Below, in pieces: positions 8,173 through 16,036 of a stretch of 64,000 nt of DNA (the first letter of the stretch is position 1; every line of letters begins with the position of its first letter). The DNA is from Tidjanibacter sp. (lineage in GTDB: Bacteria > Bacteroidota > Bacteroidia > Bacteroidales > Rikenellaceae). The notes below the pieces were generated by a model, which was not told the origin of the DNA, searched no databases, and saw only the letters and a program-made list of their open reading frames with translations. The stretch lies in NCBI GenBank assembly GCA_017936605.1, contig JAGBFH010000009.1, forward strand, positions 1 to 64,000, given 5' to 3'. The position numbers and the translations under genes were made by a program.

Positions 8173-10461
8173 ATGCAACAGAAAAATCTGGTAATCGTGG
8201 AGTCCCCCGCCAAGGCAAAGACAATCGAAAAGTTCCTCGGTAAGGAGTATAAGGTCTGCTCGTCCTATGGTCACATCCGCGACATTGCCAAAAAAGGTAT
8301 CGGTGTGGATGTCGAAAACGGCTTTCTGCCCGCCTATGAGATAGCCCCCGAGAAGTCCAAGATGGTCGCCGACCTGAAGCGTATGGCCTCCGAGGCCGAG
8401 TGCGTGTGGCTCGCATCCGATGAGGACCGCGAGGGAGAGGCTATTGCTTGGCACCTTACGGAGGTGCTGGGACTGCCCATCGACCAGACCAAACGAATTG
8501 TCTTCCACGAGATTACCAAGAACGCCATCCTTGAGGCTATCGCTTCGCCCCGTAGGGTGGATATGAACCTTGTGAATGCCCAGCAGGCACGCCGCGTGCT
8601 GGATAGGCTTGTGGGCTTTGAGCTCTCGCCCGTGCTGTGGAAGAAGGTTAAGCCCGCACTCTCGGCCGGCAGGGTACAGAGTGTGGCCGTAAGGCTCATC
8701 GTGGAGCGCGAGAGGGAGATTATCGGTTTCAAGGCTACCGAGTTCTACCGCGTGGTGGCTCGCTTTGTGACCACCGACGGCAAGGTATTCAAGGCCGAGT
8801 TGGACCGCAAGTTCGACACCAAGGCCGAGGCTGTGGCCTTCCTGGAGAGCTGTGTGGCGAGCGACTTCAGCATCCTCGGTGTGGAGTCCAAGCCCGCCGA
8901 GAAGTATCCCGCACCCCCCTTCACCACCTCCACTCTTCAGCAGGAGGCTGGCCGCAAACTCTCGATGAGTGTGTCGCAGACTATGAGCGTGGCGCAGAAG
9001 CTCTATGAGAACGGTTTTATCACCTATATGCGTACCGACTCGGTGAACCTCTCGTCGCAGGCTATGATGGCCGCCAAGGAGGAGATTATCTCGCAGTTCG
9101 GCGCCGAGTACCACTCCTGGAGGGCCTATAAGACCAAGAGCAAAGGCGCACAGGAGGCCCACGAGGCCATTCGCCCCTCCTATCTGAACCGCTCCACGAT
9201 TGAGGGCACAACGATGGAGAACCGCCTCTATGAGCTCATCTGGAAACGCACCGTGGCCTCGCAGATGGCCCCGGCTCAGATAGATAAGACCATCGTGACC
9301 ATCCAGATAGGTGGCCACACCGAGCGTTTCGTTGCTATGGGTGAGCAGGTTAAGTTCGATGGCTTTATGAAACTCTACCTCGAGTCGACCGAGGAGGATG
9401 GTGAGAATGAGAACGCCGTACTGCCCACCGTGGCAGAGGGCGAGCTGCTCACGATGAAGGATATGGTCGCAACCCAGAAGTTCACCCAGCAGCCCTACCG
9501 CTACAGCGAGGCTCTGCTTGTCAAACGCCTCGAGGAGCTCGGCATCGGTCGCCCCTCGACCTATGCGCCCACCATCACCACCATCATCTCGCGTGGCTAT
9601 GTGCTCAAGCAGAACAAGGAGGGTCAGCGTCGCTCCTATGAGCAGATAACCCTCGCCAAGGGTAAACTCACCGAGAAGACCCTGAGTGAGGTTGTCGGCA
9701 AGGAGAAGGGCAAACTCGCACCCACCGACATCGGTATGCTCGTGAACGACTACCTCGAGAGCCAGTTCCCCCAGATTCTCGACTATGGCTTCACCGCCAC
9801 CGTGGAGAAGGAGTTTGATGCCATCGCCGACGGCAAGGAGCAGTGGACCGAGATGATTTCCGACTTCTACGGCCCCTTCCATAAGACCGTGGAGAGCGCC
9901 CTCGAGAATCAGATTAAGCAGAACAGCTCTGTGCGTCAACTGGGCGTGGACCCCGTGAGCGGTCTGCCCGTGTCGGCCCGCATCGGTCGCTATGGCCCTA
10001 TGGTGCAGATTGGCGGCGAGAATGGCGACAAGGCCCGTTTCGCAAGCCTCAAGAAGGAGCAACTCATCGCCACCATCACCCTCGAGGAGGCACTCGCACT
10101 CTTCGCTCTGCCCCGCACGCTGGGCGAGTATGAGGGCCAGGAGGTGAGCGTGGGCGTAGGTAAGTTTGGCCCCTATGTGCGCTACGGCAGCAAGTTTGTG
10201 TCGCTCAGCAAGACCGATGACCCCTACACCGTAACCTACGAGCGCGCCATTGAGCTCATTGACCAGAAGCAACAGCAGGACAAGAGCTCCAAGATGCCCA
10301 TCAAGACCTTCGATGGCGTGGATGACCTGGCCATTATGACTGGCATCTATGGCCCCTACATCCACTCGGGCGGCAAGAACTACCGCATCCCCAAGACCAA
10401 GGACCCCCTGGCGATGACGGTGGAGGAGTGTAGGGCGATTATTACCAAGTCCAAAAAATAA
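8173..10461 (+). CDS. topA: DNA topoisomerase I
   Basis: Type IA topoisomerase of 762 aa that relaxes negative supercoils. The TOPRIM domain opens with VIVESPAKAKTIEKFLG, and the metal site is ASDEDREGEA (82-90). The catalytic tyrosine is Tyr285 in FITYMRTDS. The C terminus has two topoisomerase C-terminal repeats of the GxYGPYxxxGxK type (about 680-750) rather than four-cysteine zinc fingers, as is common in Bacteroidota. It has its own promoter. Copy 2 of the branched element begins at the base after its stop codon. Confidence 0.97.
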   Translation: MQQKNLVIVESPAKAKTIEKFLGKEYKVCSSYGHIRDIAKKGIGVDVENGFLPAYEIAPEKSKMVADLKRMASEAECVWLASDEDREGEAIAWHLTEVLGLPIDQTKRIVFHEITKNAILEAIASPRRVDMNLVNAQQARRVLDRLVGFELSPVLWKKVKPALSAGRVQSVAVRLIVEREREIIGFKATEFYRVVARFVTTDGKVFKAELDRKFDTKAEAVAFLESCVASDFSILGVESKPAEKYPAPPFTTSTLQQEAGRKLSMSVSQTMSVAQKLYENGFITYMRTDSVNLSSQAMMAAKEEIISQFGAEYHSWRAYKTKSKGAQEAHEAIRPSYLNRSTIEGTTMENRLYELIWKRTVASQMAPAQIDKTIVTIQIGGHTERFVAMGEQVKFDGFMKLYLESTEEDGENENAVLPTVAEGELLTMKDMVATQKFTQQPYRYSEALLVKRLEELGIGRPSTYAPTITTIISRGYVLKQNKEGQRRSYEQITLAKGKLTEKTLSEVVGKEKGKLAPTDIGMLVNDYLESQFPQILDYGFTATVEKEFDAIADGKEQWTEMISDFYGPFHKTVESALENQIKQNSSVRQLGVDPVSGLPVSARIGRYGPMVQIGGENGDKARFASLKKEQLIATITLEEALALFALPRTLGEYEGQEVSVGVGKFGPYVRYGSKFVSLSKTDDPYTVTYERAIELIDQKQQQDKSSKMPIKTFDGVDDLAIMTGIYGPYIHSGGKNYRIPKTKDPLAMTVEECRAIITKSKK

Positions 10462-10589
10462 AAAAAGCACATATTGTCGGTGAATTTTTCACCAACCTTC
10501 AGATAGCGGACTTCCTCATTTGCGCCAAGCAAACTGCGGAGTCCGCTACTTTGTTTGGCAAAAAATTCCCTTGACACTATGCGCTTTTT
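10462..10589 (+). repeat. Branched palindromic 3'-UTR element, copy 2
   Basis: It starts immediately after the topA stop. Outer arms are at 10462-10478 and 10573-10589, ending in GCGCTTTTT. The middle stem is GAATTTTT/AAAAATTC and the inner stem AGCGGACT/AGTCCGCT. The terminal hairpin is TTTGC/GCAAA. The inner-stem sequence differs from copy 1 but is again self-complementary. Confidence 0.85.
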
Positions 10590-10710
10590 ACTTTCAAGGG
10601 GAAGCTGTCGGTGGCACCACCTCCCATTTTTGTTGCAAGCCTTGCATTCATCTCGCTTTATGCGTTATTTTGTTTCAAAGGGAAGCGGTGGGTGGCACCA
10701 CCCTCACCCG
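10590..10710 (+). repeat. Two satellite modules of the branched element
   Basis: Two diverged versions of the module TTTCAAGGGGAAGC...GGCACCACC lie at about 10590-10627 and 10672-10710. They are separated by a segment holding TCGCTTTATGCGTTATTTT, a degenerate right arm of the element. Confidence 0.65.
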
Positions 10711-10904
10711 CTGGCACCGTTGTGCCTCGCTGCGGCCGTTGCCGCCAAAAAATTCCGCATTCGCGGAATGAGTATAGACAATCCCTCCAAACCTCCCTTT
10801 GAAAAGGGAAGCTTGGTCAAGGGCAAGCCCTTGATAATCACCTTCTTCAACGGTGCTGGCGAATTATGGTGGTCGCCCGACGACCGTCTACCATCTACAG
10901 ACAA

Positions 10905-11060
10905 TGAGGCCTATAAGACCTATAAGACTTATAAGACCCATAGGCCGTATATGCCCTATAAGTCCCATAAGCCTTTAATGGCCTTAAGGACTTTAAGGAC
11001 CTTAAGGACCTTAGGGAAACTCCCATTCCTCCCATCTCTCTCTCATCCCTCTCATCCCTC
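10905..11060. repeat. Nonamer arrays and first copy of a duplicated block
   Basis: CCTATAAGA-type, then TTAAGGACC-type, then CTCATCCCT-type 9-bp units. The block from 10950 to about 11030 is duplicated at 11231. Apart from the repeats described, the roughly 1-kb topA to lipoprotein gap shows no credible gene. Confidence 0.8.
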
Positions 11061-11072
11061 TACCGAAGCACA

Positions 11073-11121
11073 ACAGACCTCTCCCGAGCTTCGCTCACCC
11101 TCCCCTAACTTAGGGGAGGGT
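11073..11121 (-). repeat. Dispersed palindrome with fixed tail, copy b (inverted)
   Basis: Read on the minus strand this is the CCCTCCCCTAAGTTAGGGGAGGG palindrome core followed by the GGGAGAGGTCTGT tail. It is inverted relative to copies a and c. Confidence 0.8.
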
Positions 11122-11225
11122 AAGGGCCAAAGGGGCCGAAAGGGCTAAAGGGGCCAAAAGGGCGAAAAGGGCCGAAAGGGGCCAAAAGGGCGAAAAGGGC
11201 CGAAAGGGCGAAAAGGGCCGAAAGA
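11122..11225. repeat. GGGCC(A/G)AAA-type tandem array
   Basis: About ten units of the form AAGGGCCGA or AAGGGGCCA with a 9-10 bp period. It is the complement in style of the GGCCCTTTT arrays elsewhere. Confidence 0.8.
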
Positions 11226-11230
11226 TCCAA

Positions 11231-11390
11231 TATGCCCTATAAGTCCCATAAGCCTTTAATGGCCTTAAGGACTTTAATGACCTTAAGGACCTTAATGACC
11301 TTAGGGAAACTCCCAGTCCTCTCATTGCTCTCATTTCTCTCATTTCTCTCATCTCTCTCATCTCTCCCATCTCTCTCATCTCTCCCAACC
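11231..11390. repeat. Second copy of the duplicated block plus CTCTCATCT nonamers
   Basis: Starting with TATGCCCTATAAGTCCCATA, this repeats the block at 10950 with a few substitutions. It has one additional 9-bp unit in the TTAAGGACC run, and is followed by CTCTCATTT and CTCTCATCT units. Confidence 0.8.
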
Positions 11391-11392
11391 CC

Positions 11393-11433
11393 AAAAAAAG
11401 CGACCACCGAGTCACAGTAGCTCGGTGGTCGCT
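11393..11433 (-). terminator. Intrinsic terminator of the M6 protease-lipoprotein pair
   Basis: The stem AGCGACCACCGAG/CTCGGTGGTCGCT (11399-11411 with 11421-11433) is followed on the minus strand by seven T. It lies 24 bp after the lipoprotein stop. Confidence 0.9.
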
Positions 11434-11456
11434 CTTTTGCGGTATGGTCGCGGGGA

Positions 11457-11888
11457 TTACTCTATCCAGGCGATGATGATGCCTACATAGCCACCCTCGG
11501 CGCTGCTGCGAAGGTAGCAGAGGTTATTCTCAATCTTATCTACGCGCAGCGACTTATAGGTCGTATTCGACGAGAGGCCAAAACCGTAGCTCTTGGCAAC
11601 AACATCCACCGTCTGGCCCTCTACGGGGTCGGCGGAGAGTTGGAACTGGAGGTACTTATCGGCCGAATCGTTCATAATACGATAGGTGCGCTGGCTCTTG
11701 CTGAAGAAGGCCTGGTGGCTCTCCTCGTTGAAGGTGAACTCAACCTTGCTGTCGCGATAGAGGCCGGGGAGGTTCTGTGCGTCCATAAAGCTGTCCATCG
11801 CTGTCATCTGCTCATCCTCCTTGGGGCCACAAGCGCTCATCACCACGGCGGCGGCAAGAGCACAAAGTATATATAGAATGCGTTTCAT
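11457..11888 (-). CDS. Small hypothetical lipoprotein
   Basis: 143 aa with a lipoprotein signal MKRILYILCALAAAVVMSAC, lipidated at Cys20. The mature part is about 120 residues, ends in GIIIAWIE and looks like a compact beta-rich domain. I do not recognise the family. The start is the ATG at 11888; a longer reading adds 35 residues of non-coding character. It lies 38 bp downstream of the M6 protease gene, shares its terminator, and probably shares its transcript. Confidence 0.75.
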   Translation of the reverse strand: MKRILYILCALAAAVVMSACGPKEDEQMTAMDSFMDAQNLPGLYRDSKVEFTFNEESHQAFFSKSQRTYRIMNDSADKYLQFQLSADPVEGQTVDVVAKSYGFGLSSNTTYKSLRVDKIENNLCYLRSSAEGGYVGIIIAWIE

Positions 11889-11926
11889 CGTAACTCTCTG
11901 TTTTGTTGTTATATTGTTTGGTGCGT

Positions 11927-14068
11927 TTATTTCACGGTGATGTAGCGGTAGAGGTACTCGGTGTTGCCCTCGGTGTCGGTGATGACGGCGCAAATCTGGT
12001 GCTTGCCGGGGTTGAGCCTCAGGTAGGCGTCGCTCTTCTTGCCGTCCACATACCAGGTAATCTGCTCGGGGGTGCAGTCGAGGTCCTTGACGCTCAGACG
12101 GATGAGGTCCTCCGACTTGTGGGTGGCATCCACGAGGAGTGCCGAGCGGGGAATCATCACATTGGTCTGGGTGGTGATGATGAACTCATAGCTGGGCTCG
12201 GTGTCGTTATCTGCATAGATAGCGGCACTATAGTGGGTCTCGGTTGCCAGAGGATAGAGCATTGCGTACTTCTGGGCGGTCTTAATCTCGCGGCTCTCGC
12301 CCGTTGCGTCATTGGTGAAGACCACTCTCCACTCCGAGGCGCTCTTGTCGGAGGCCTCCCAGTTGGCGATAGCGTCGTACTGACGGGTGTCCACCGAGAG
12401 CTCCTTCATCTGTGCGTTGAAGGTCACCTTGGCACCGTCGATGGCGATGTCGGTGAAGTAGTAGGGCAGGCGCTCGAATGCCCAGTTCTGGAATACGGGG
12501 GTACCCTCATAGGAGATGGTGGTGATGTTCCTCGAGCCGGGGAAGAACCAACCCTTGCTGTTCTCGGTCGTAGCGCTGGGGTTGGAACGGAAGATGGTGG
12601 CACACTGGTGGTTGGGGTCGGTGTTGATGGTGTGGGTCCTCCACTTGTTCAGGTAGCTGCCGCTCCAGTCAACGTGGTAGACGAGCATACCCTCGCCGCC
12701 CTGCAGACCGAATGTGCGGTCACCATCGTTGAGATACTTGTCCCACTTGCAGTTGGCGGCCTTGGTGCGCGCCTCAAAGAGGAAGCACTCGGTCATATCC
12801 TGATTTGCCCAGAGGATATAGCCGTCATTCTTGCTCACGTGCTCAACCTCATAGAGGCCTGCCGAGTGAATCTCCTTGGGGAGGGCCCAGCCGAGCAACC
12901 AGCGCTCCAGGATGTTGTAGGTGGGAGGTGTGCGGCTCTCGTTGAGGTAGTTACCTCCGTGCATAATGGAGGCGTAGTCCATACCGAAGCAGACATTGTT
13001 CTGGGTGTCATACCAGTCGGGCAGACCGATGGCGTGACCGAACTCGTGGCAGAAGGTGCCGATGCTACTCATATGGATGCCACCGCGACCACTGCCCTTG
13101 AGCTCCGAGGTACAAGCGTAGGTGACGAAATCTTTGCCGTCGTAGTTGGGATACTGTTTCTCCACAATATTCTGTCCGGGGTAGATGTCCCACTGGTGGG
13201 GCCAGATGGCCTCTGCGGGACCACCCTCTGCGGGGTTGTGGCCTGCATAGACGATGAATACAAGGTCAATGTCGCCGTCACCGTTGGCATCATACTTCGA
13301 GAAGTCAACGCCCGCTGCGTCGGCCAAATCACAAGCCTCTTTTGCCTGTATTGCGGGGGCCTGGTCGTCGCCGTAGGAGTTGTTGCCGCCGTAGTATTTG
13401 CGGTTGTGGGAGAGGGTGAAGGGACCTACAACATCGAAGGTGGGGTTGAACTGACCGCTGGAGGCATCCTCGAAGTAGTCCACAGCACAGCCGGTTGCGC
13501 CATCTTTCGAATAGCCCGACTCGTTCAGAAGATTGTGAAATTCAGTCTGGGGATTCTCGATGGTGAACTGGATATCGGTGTACTGCACCAAGATAACCAG
13601 CAGGTTGCGCTTGCCCTTAATCTCGCCGCCCCAACTGGCAATCTGGAGTGCCGACTCGTGGGGAGCGCTCTGGTTCATAGCGGCCATACGGTTAGAGATG
13701 GCTCTCTCGGGGGAGTGCATCTGGCGGCTAAAGAGGGGGTCTTCGTTTACCTTCTTGAGGCCGATACTCTGCTGTGCAACCTCCTTCTCACGCGAGGAGA
13801 GGCGGTTGGTGGGGCGGACTTTCACGCCCGAGGATTTGAGGAGGCCGTGCTCGAAAGTTGCAAAGCAAAGGTCGCCATCATCGCCCTGGATTGCGGTGTA
13901 GAGGCCGTCAACCAGCAGGTGGTTGCCAAACTCGTCACCCACAACCTCGAAGGTTACAACGGTGCCATCACTCTGAGTGTGTTGCATTTTGCCGCGTTTG
14001 GCGGGTACGGCCAACGCTGTTGCGATTGCAAAAGTGGTCAAATAGATTAATAGTGCTATCCTTTTCAT
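11927..14068 (-). CDS. M6-family secreted metalloprotease
   Basis: Secreted zinc protease of 713 aa in the M6 (immune inhibitor A-like) family. A signal peptide MKRIALLIYLTTFAIATALA is followed by a propeptide-like region. The catalytic domain carries the zinc motif HEFGH at 341-345 with the downstream GLPDWYD. A YDANGDGDIDLV stretch near 260-271 resembles a calcium loop. The C-terminal 200 residues look like beta-sandwich domains. I chose ATG 14068 because the upstream extension is AT-rich spacer. The likely role is degradation of extracellular protein. The promoter is candidate TTTG-N19-TACCTTGC on the minus strand. Confidence 0.88.
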   Translation of the reverse strand: MKRIALLIYLTTFAIATALAVPAKRGKMQHTQSDGTVVTFEVVGDEFGNHLLVDGLYTAIQGDDGDLCFATFEHGLLKSSGVKVRPTNRLSSREKEVAQQSIGLKKVNEDPLFSRQMHSPERAISNRMAAMNQSAPHESALQIASWGGEIKGKRNLLVILVQYTDIQFTIENPQTEFHNLLNESGYSKDGATGCAVDYFEDASSGQFNPTFDVVGPFTLSHNRKYYGGNNSYGDDQAPAIQAKEACDLADAAGVDFSKYDANGDGDIDLVFIVYAGHNPAEGGPAEAIWPHQWDIYPGQNIVEKQYPNYDGKDFVTYACTSELKGSGRGGIHMSSIGTFCHEFGHAIGLPDWYDTQNNVCFGMDYASIMHGGNYLNESRTPPTYNILERWLLGWALPKEIHSAGLYEVEHVSKNDGYILWANQDMTECFLFEARTKAANCKWDKYLNDGDRTFGLQGGEGMLVYHVDWSGSYLNKWRTHTINTDPNHQCATIFRSNPSATTENSKGWFFPGSRNITTISYEGTPVFQNWAFERLPYYFTDIAIDGAKVTFNAQMKELSVDTRQYDAIANWEASDKSASEWRVVFTNDATGESREIKTAQKYAMLYPLATETHYSAAIYADNDTEPSYEFIITTQTNVMIPRSALLVDATHKSEDLIRLSVKDLDCTPEQITWYVDGKKSDAYLRLNPGKHQICAVITDTEGNTEYLYRYITVK

Positions 14069-14093
14069 ATAGTTAAAATGGTTTTTCAGACTT

Positions 14094-14124
14094 GCAAGGT
14101 AGGGATTTTTTTTCGAACTGCAAA
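14094..14124 (-). promoter_or_regulatory. Candidate promoter of the M6 protease
   Basis: Read on the minus strand there is TTTG (14121-14124), a 19-bp spacer and TACCTTGC (14094-14101), an imperfect TAnnTTTG. The leader would be only about 20 nt. Confidence 0.5.
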
Positions 14125-14191
14125 ACATCTACATTATAATATTAGCGCGTGTGAAAATATTTTGCCCTAAGTGTGAAAAATGTTGCATAAC

Positions 14192-14225
14192 TTGGGGGAA
14201 GTTCGGGAAATAATCCCTATCTTTG
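14192..14225 (+). promoter_or_regulatory. Promoter of the hut operon
   Basis: TATCTTTG at 14218-14225 with a TTG at 14192-14194 about 23 bp upstream. The predicted leader is about 85 nt and contains a CGCGC/GCGCG hairpin near 14239-14256. Confidence 0.7.
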
Positions 14226-14314
14226 AGAATCGTATGTCCGCGCGCGAGTGTGCGCGAGGCGAAAGAGTGATTGTTTGATTTACTAATAACCATAAAAAAC
14301 TACTTTTATTCACT

Positions 14315-16009
14315 ATGAAAAGACTTATTGAGTGCGTGCCTAACTTCAGCGAGGGCCGCGATATGGAGGTTATCCGACAGATTACCGATGCTATTGAGGC
14401 AGTAGAGGGTGTGAAACTTCTCGATGTGGACCCCGGTAAGGCCACCAACCGTACGGTTGTGACCTTTGTGGGTGAGCCCGAGGCGGTTGTTGAGGCCGCT
14501 TTCCAGGGCGTGAAGAAGGCCTCGGAGGTGATTGATATGCGTTACCACCACGGCGAGCACCCCCGTATTGGTGCCACCGATGTTCTCCCCTTGGTGCCCG
14601 TTGCAGGCGTAACCCTCGAGGAGTGTGCCGCAATGGCTCGCACTCTTGCCGAGCGCATCGCCACCGAGCTGAAGGTGCCCACCTACTGCTACGAGAGCGC
14701 AGCACTCAAACCCGAGCGCAAGAACCTGGCAATCTGCCGTAAGGGCGAGTATGAGGCTCTCCAGCAGCGCATCACTCAGCCCGAGGAGATGCCCGACTTC
14801 GGTGGTGGCCAGTGGACCGAGCAGGCCGCACGCAGTGGTGCAACCGTTGTGGGCGCACGCGACTTCCTGATTGCTGTGAACTTCAACCTCAATACCACCT
14901 CCACCCGTCGTGCCAACGCCATCGCATTTGATGTGCGCGAGAAGGGCCGTCCTATGAGGGAGAAACCCATCGTGGGCAAGATTGTGCGCGACGAGAACGG
15001 TAAGCCCGTCATGATTCCCGGCACCCTGAAAGGTTGCAAGGCTATTGGCTGGTTTATCGAGGAGTACGGCATTGCTCAGGTGTCGATGAACATTACCGAC
15101 ATCGCTGCTACACCTCTCCACATCGCTTTCGAGGAGGTTTGCCGTGCAGCAGCCGCCCGTGGCGTGAGGGTTACCGGCACCGAGATTGTGGGCCTTGTTC
15201 CCCGCACCGCACTCCTTGAGGCGGGCAAATACTTCCTCCGCAAACAGCAGCGCTCGCTCGGTATTACGGACCAGGAGATTCTGGACATCGCCGTTCGCTC
15301 TATGGGCCTTTCGGAGCTCTGCCCCTTCAAGCCCGAGGAGAAAATCGTTGAGAGCCTCATCGAAAAAGACAATATCAAAAAGGGTCTTGTTGACCTTAGC
15401 TGCAAAGGCTTTGCCGAGGAGACCTCGAGGGAGTCGCCCGCACCCGGTGGTGGTTCCATCTCGGCCTATATGGGCGCACTCGGTGCAGCCCTCGGTACAA
15501 TGGTAGCCAACCTCTCGGCCCACAAACCCGGCTGGGATGAGCGTTGGGAGTTCTTCTCGGATTGGGCCGAGAAGGGCAAACGAATTATGAACGAGCTCTT
15601 GGCATTGGTGGATGAGGATACCGACGCGTTCAACTGCATAATGGCCGTCTTCGGTATGCCCAAAGGCACCGATGAGGAGAAGGCCGCAAGGGCCGAGGCT
15701 ATGGAGAAAGCAACCCTCTATGCTACCGAGGTACCCCTCAAAACAATGAAGGCTTCCTACCGCGCATTTGAGGTTGCAGAGGCTATGGCTGTGGAGGGTA
15801 ATCCCAACTCGGTGAGTGACGCTGGTGTGGGTGCTCTGGCTGCCCGCGCTGCCGTTCTGGGCGCGTTCCTCAATGTGAAGATTAATGCCGCAGGCCTCAA
15901 AGACCGCGCAAAAGCTGACGCTCTGGTGGCAGAGGCTGCCGAGATTGCAGCGGCCGCCGAGGAGCAGGAGAAGAAAATAATCGAGATTGTAAATTCCAAA
16001 ATCAACTAA
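14315..16009 (+). CDS. ftcD: Formimidoyltransferase-cyclodeaminase
   Basis: Bifunctional cytosolic enzyme, 564 aa, for the folate-dependent end of histidine degradation. It transfers the formimino group from formiminoglutamate to tetrahydrofolate and then cyclises it with release of ammonia. The formimidoyltransferase domain spans about 1-325, starting LIECVPNFSEGRD. His82 in GEHPRIGATD is at the position of the catalytic histidine known from the mammalian enzyme. The cyclodeaminase domain spans about 345-560, with the SPAPGGGSISA motif. It is the first gene after the operon promoter, with hutU 27 bp downstream. Confidence 0.96.
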   Translation: MKRLIECVPNFSEGRDMEVIRQITDAIEAVEGVKLLDVDPGKATNRTVVTFVGEPEAVVEAAFQGVKKASEVIDMRYHHGEHPRIGATDVLPLVPVAGVTLEECAAMARTLAERIATELKVPTYCYESAALKPERKNLAICRKGEYEALQQRITQPEEMPDFGGGQWTEQAARSGATVVGARDFLIAVNFNLNTTSTRRANAIAFDVREKGRPMREKPIVGKIVRDENGKPVMIPGTLKGCKAIGWFIEEYGIAQVSMNITDIAATPLHIAFEEVCRAAAARGVRVTGTEIVGLVPRTALLEAGKYFLRKQQRSLGITDQEILDIAVRSMGLSELCPFKPEEKIVESLIEKDNIKKGLVDLSCKGFAEETSRESPAPGGGSISAYMGALGAALGTMVANLSAHKPGWDERWEFFSDWAEKGKRIMNELLALVDEDTDAFNCIMAVFGMPKGTDEEKAARAEAMEKATLYATEVPLKTMKASYRAFEVAEAMAVEGNPNSVSDAGVGALAARAAVLGAFLNVKINAAGLKDRAKADALVAEAAEIAAAAEEQEKKIIEIVNSKIN

Positions 16010-16036
16010 TCGTAACCCTCTATACTACACCATATT

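Noticed and set aside
8071..10470. Long minus-strand open frame across topA (799 codons), with similar ones across 828-2060, 11903-14050 and 59830-61146
   Set aside because: They are antisense shadows caused by GC-rich third-position bias. The opposite strand encodes well-known proteins with intact motifs.
10555..11148. Open frame of 197 codons in the topA downstream gap
   Set aside because: It is a low-complexity translation (for example LRTLRTLRTL) of repeat arrays and the branched element, with no family motif.
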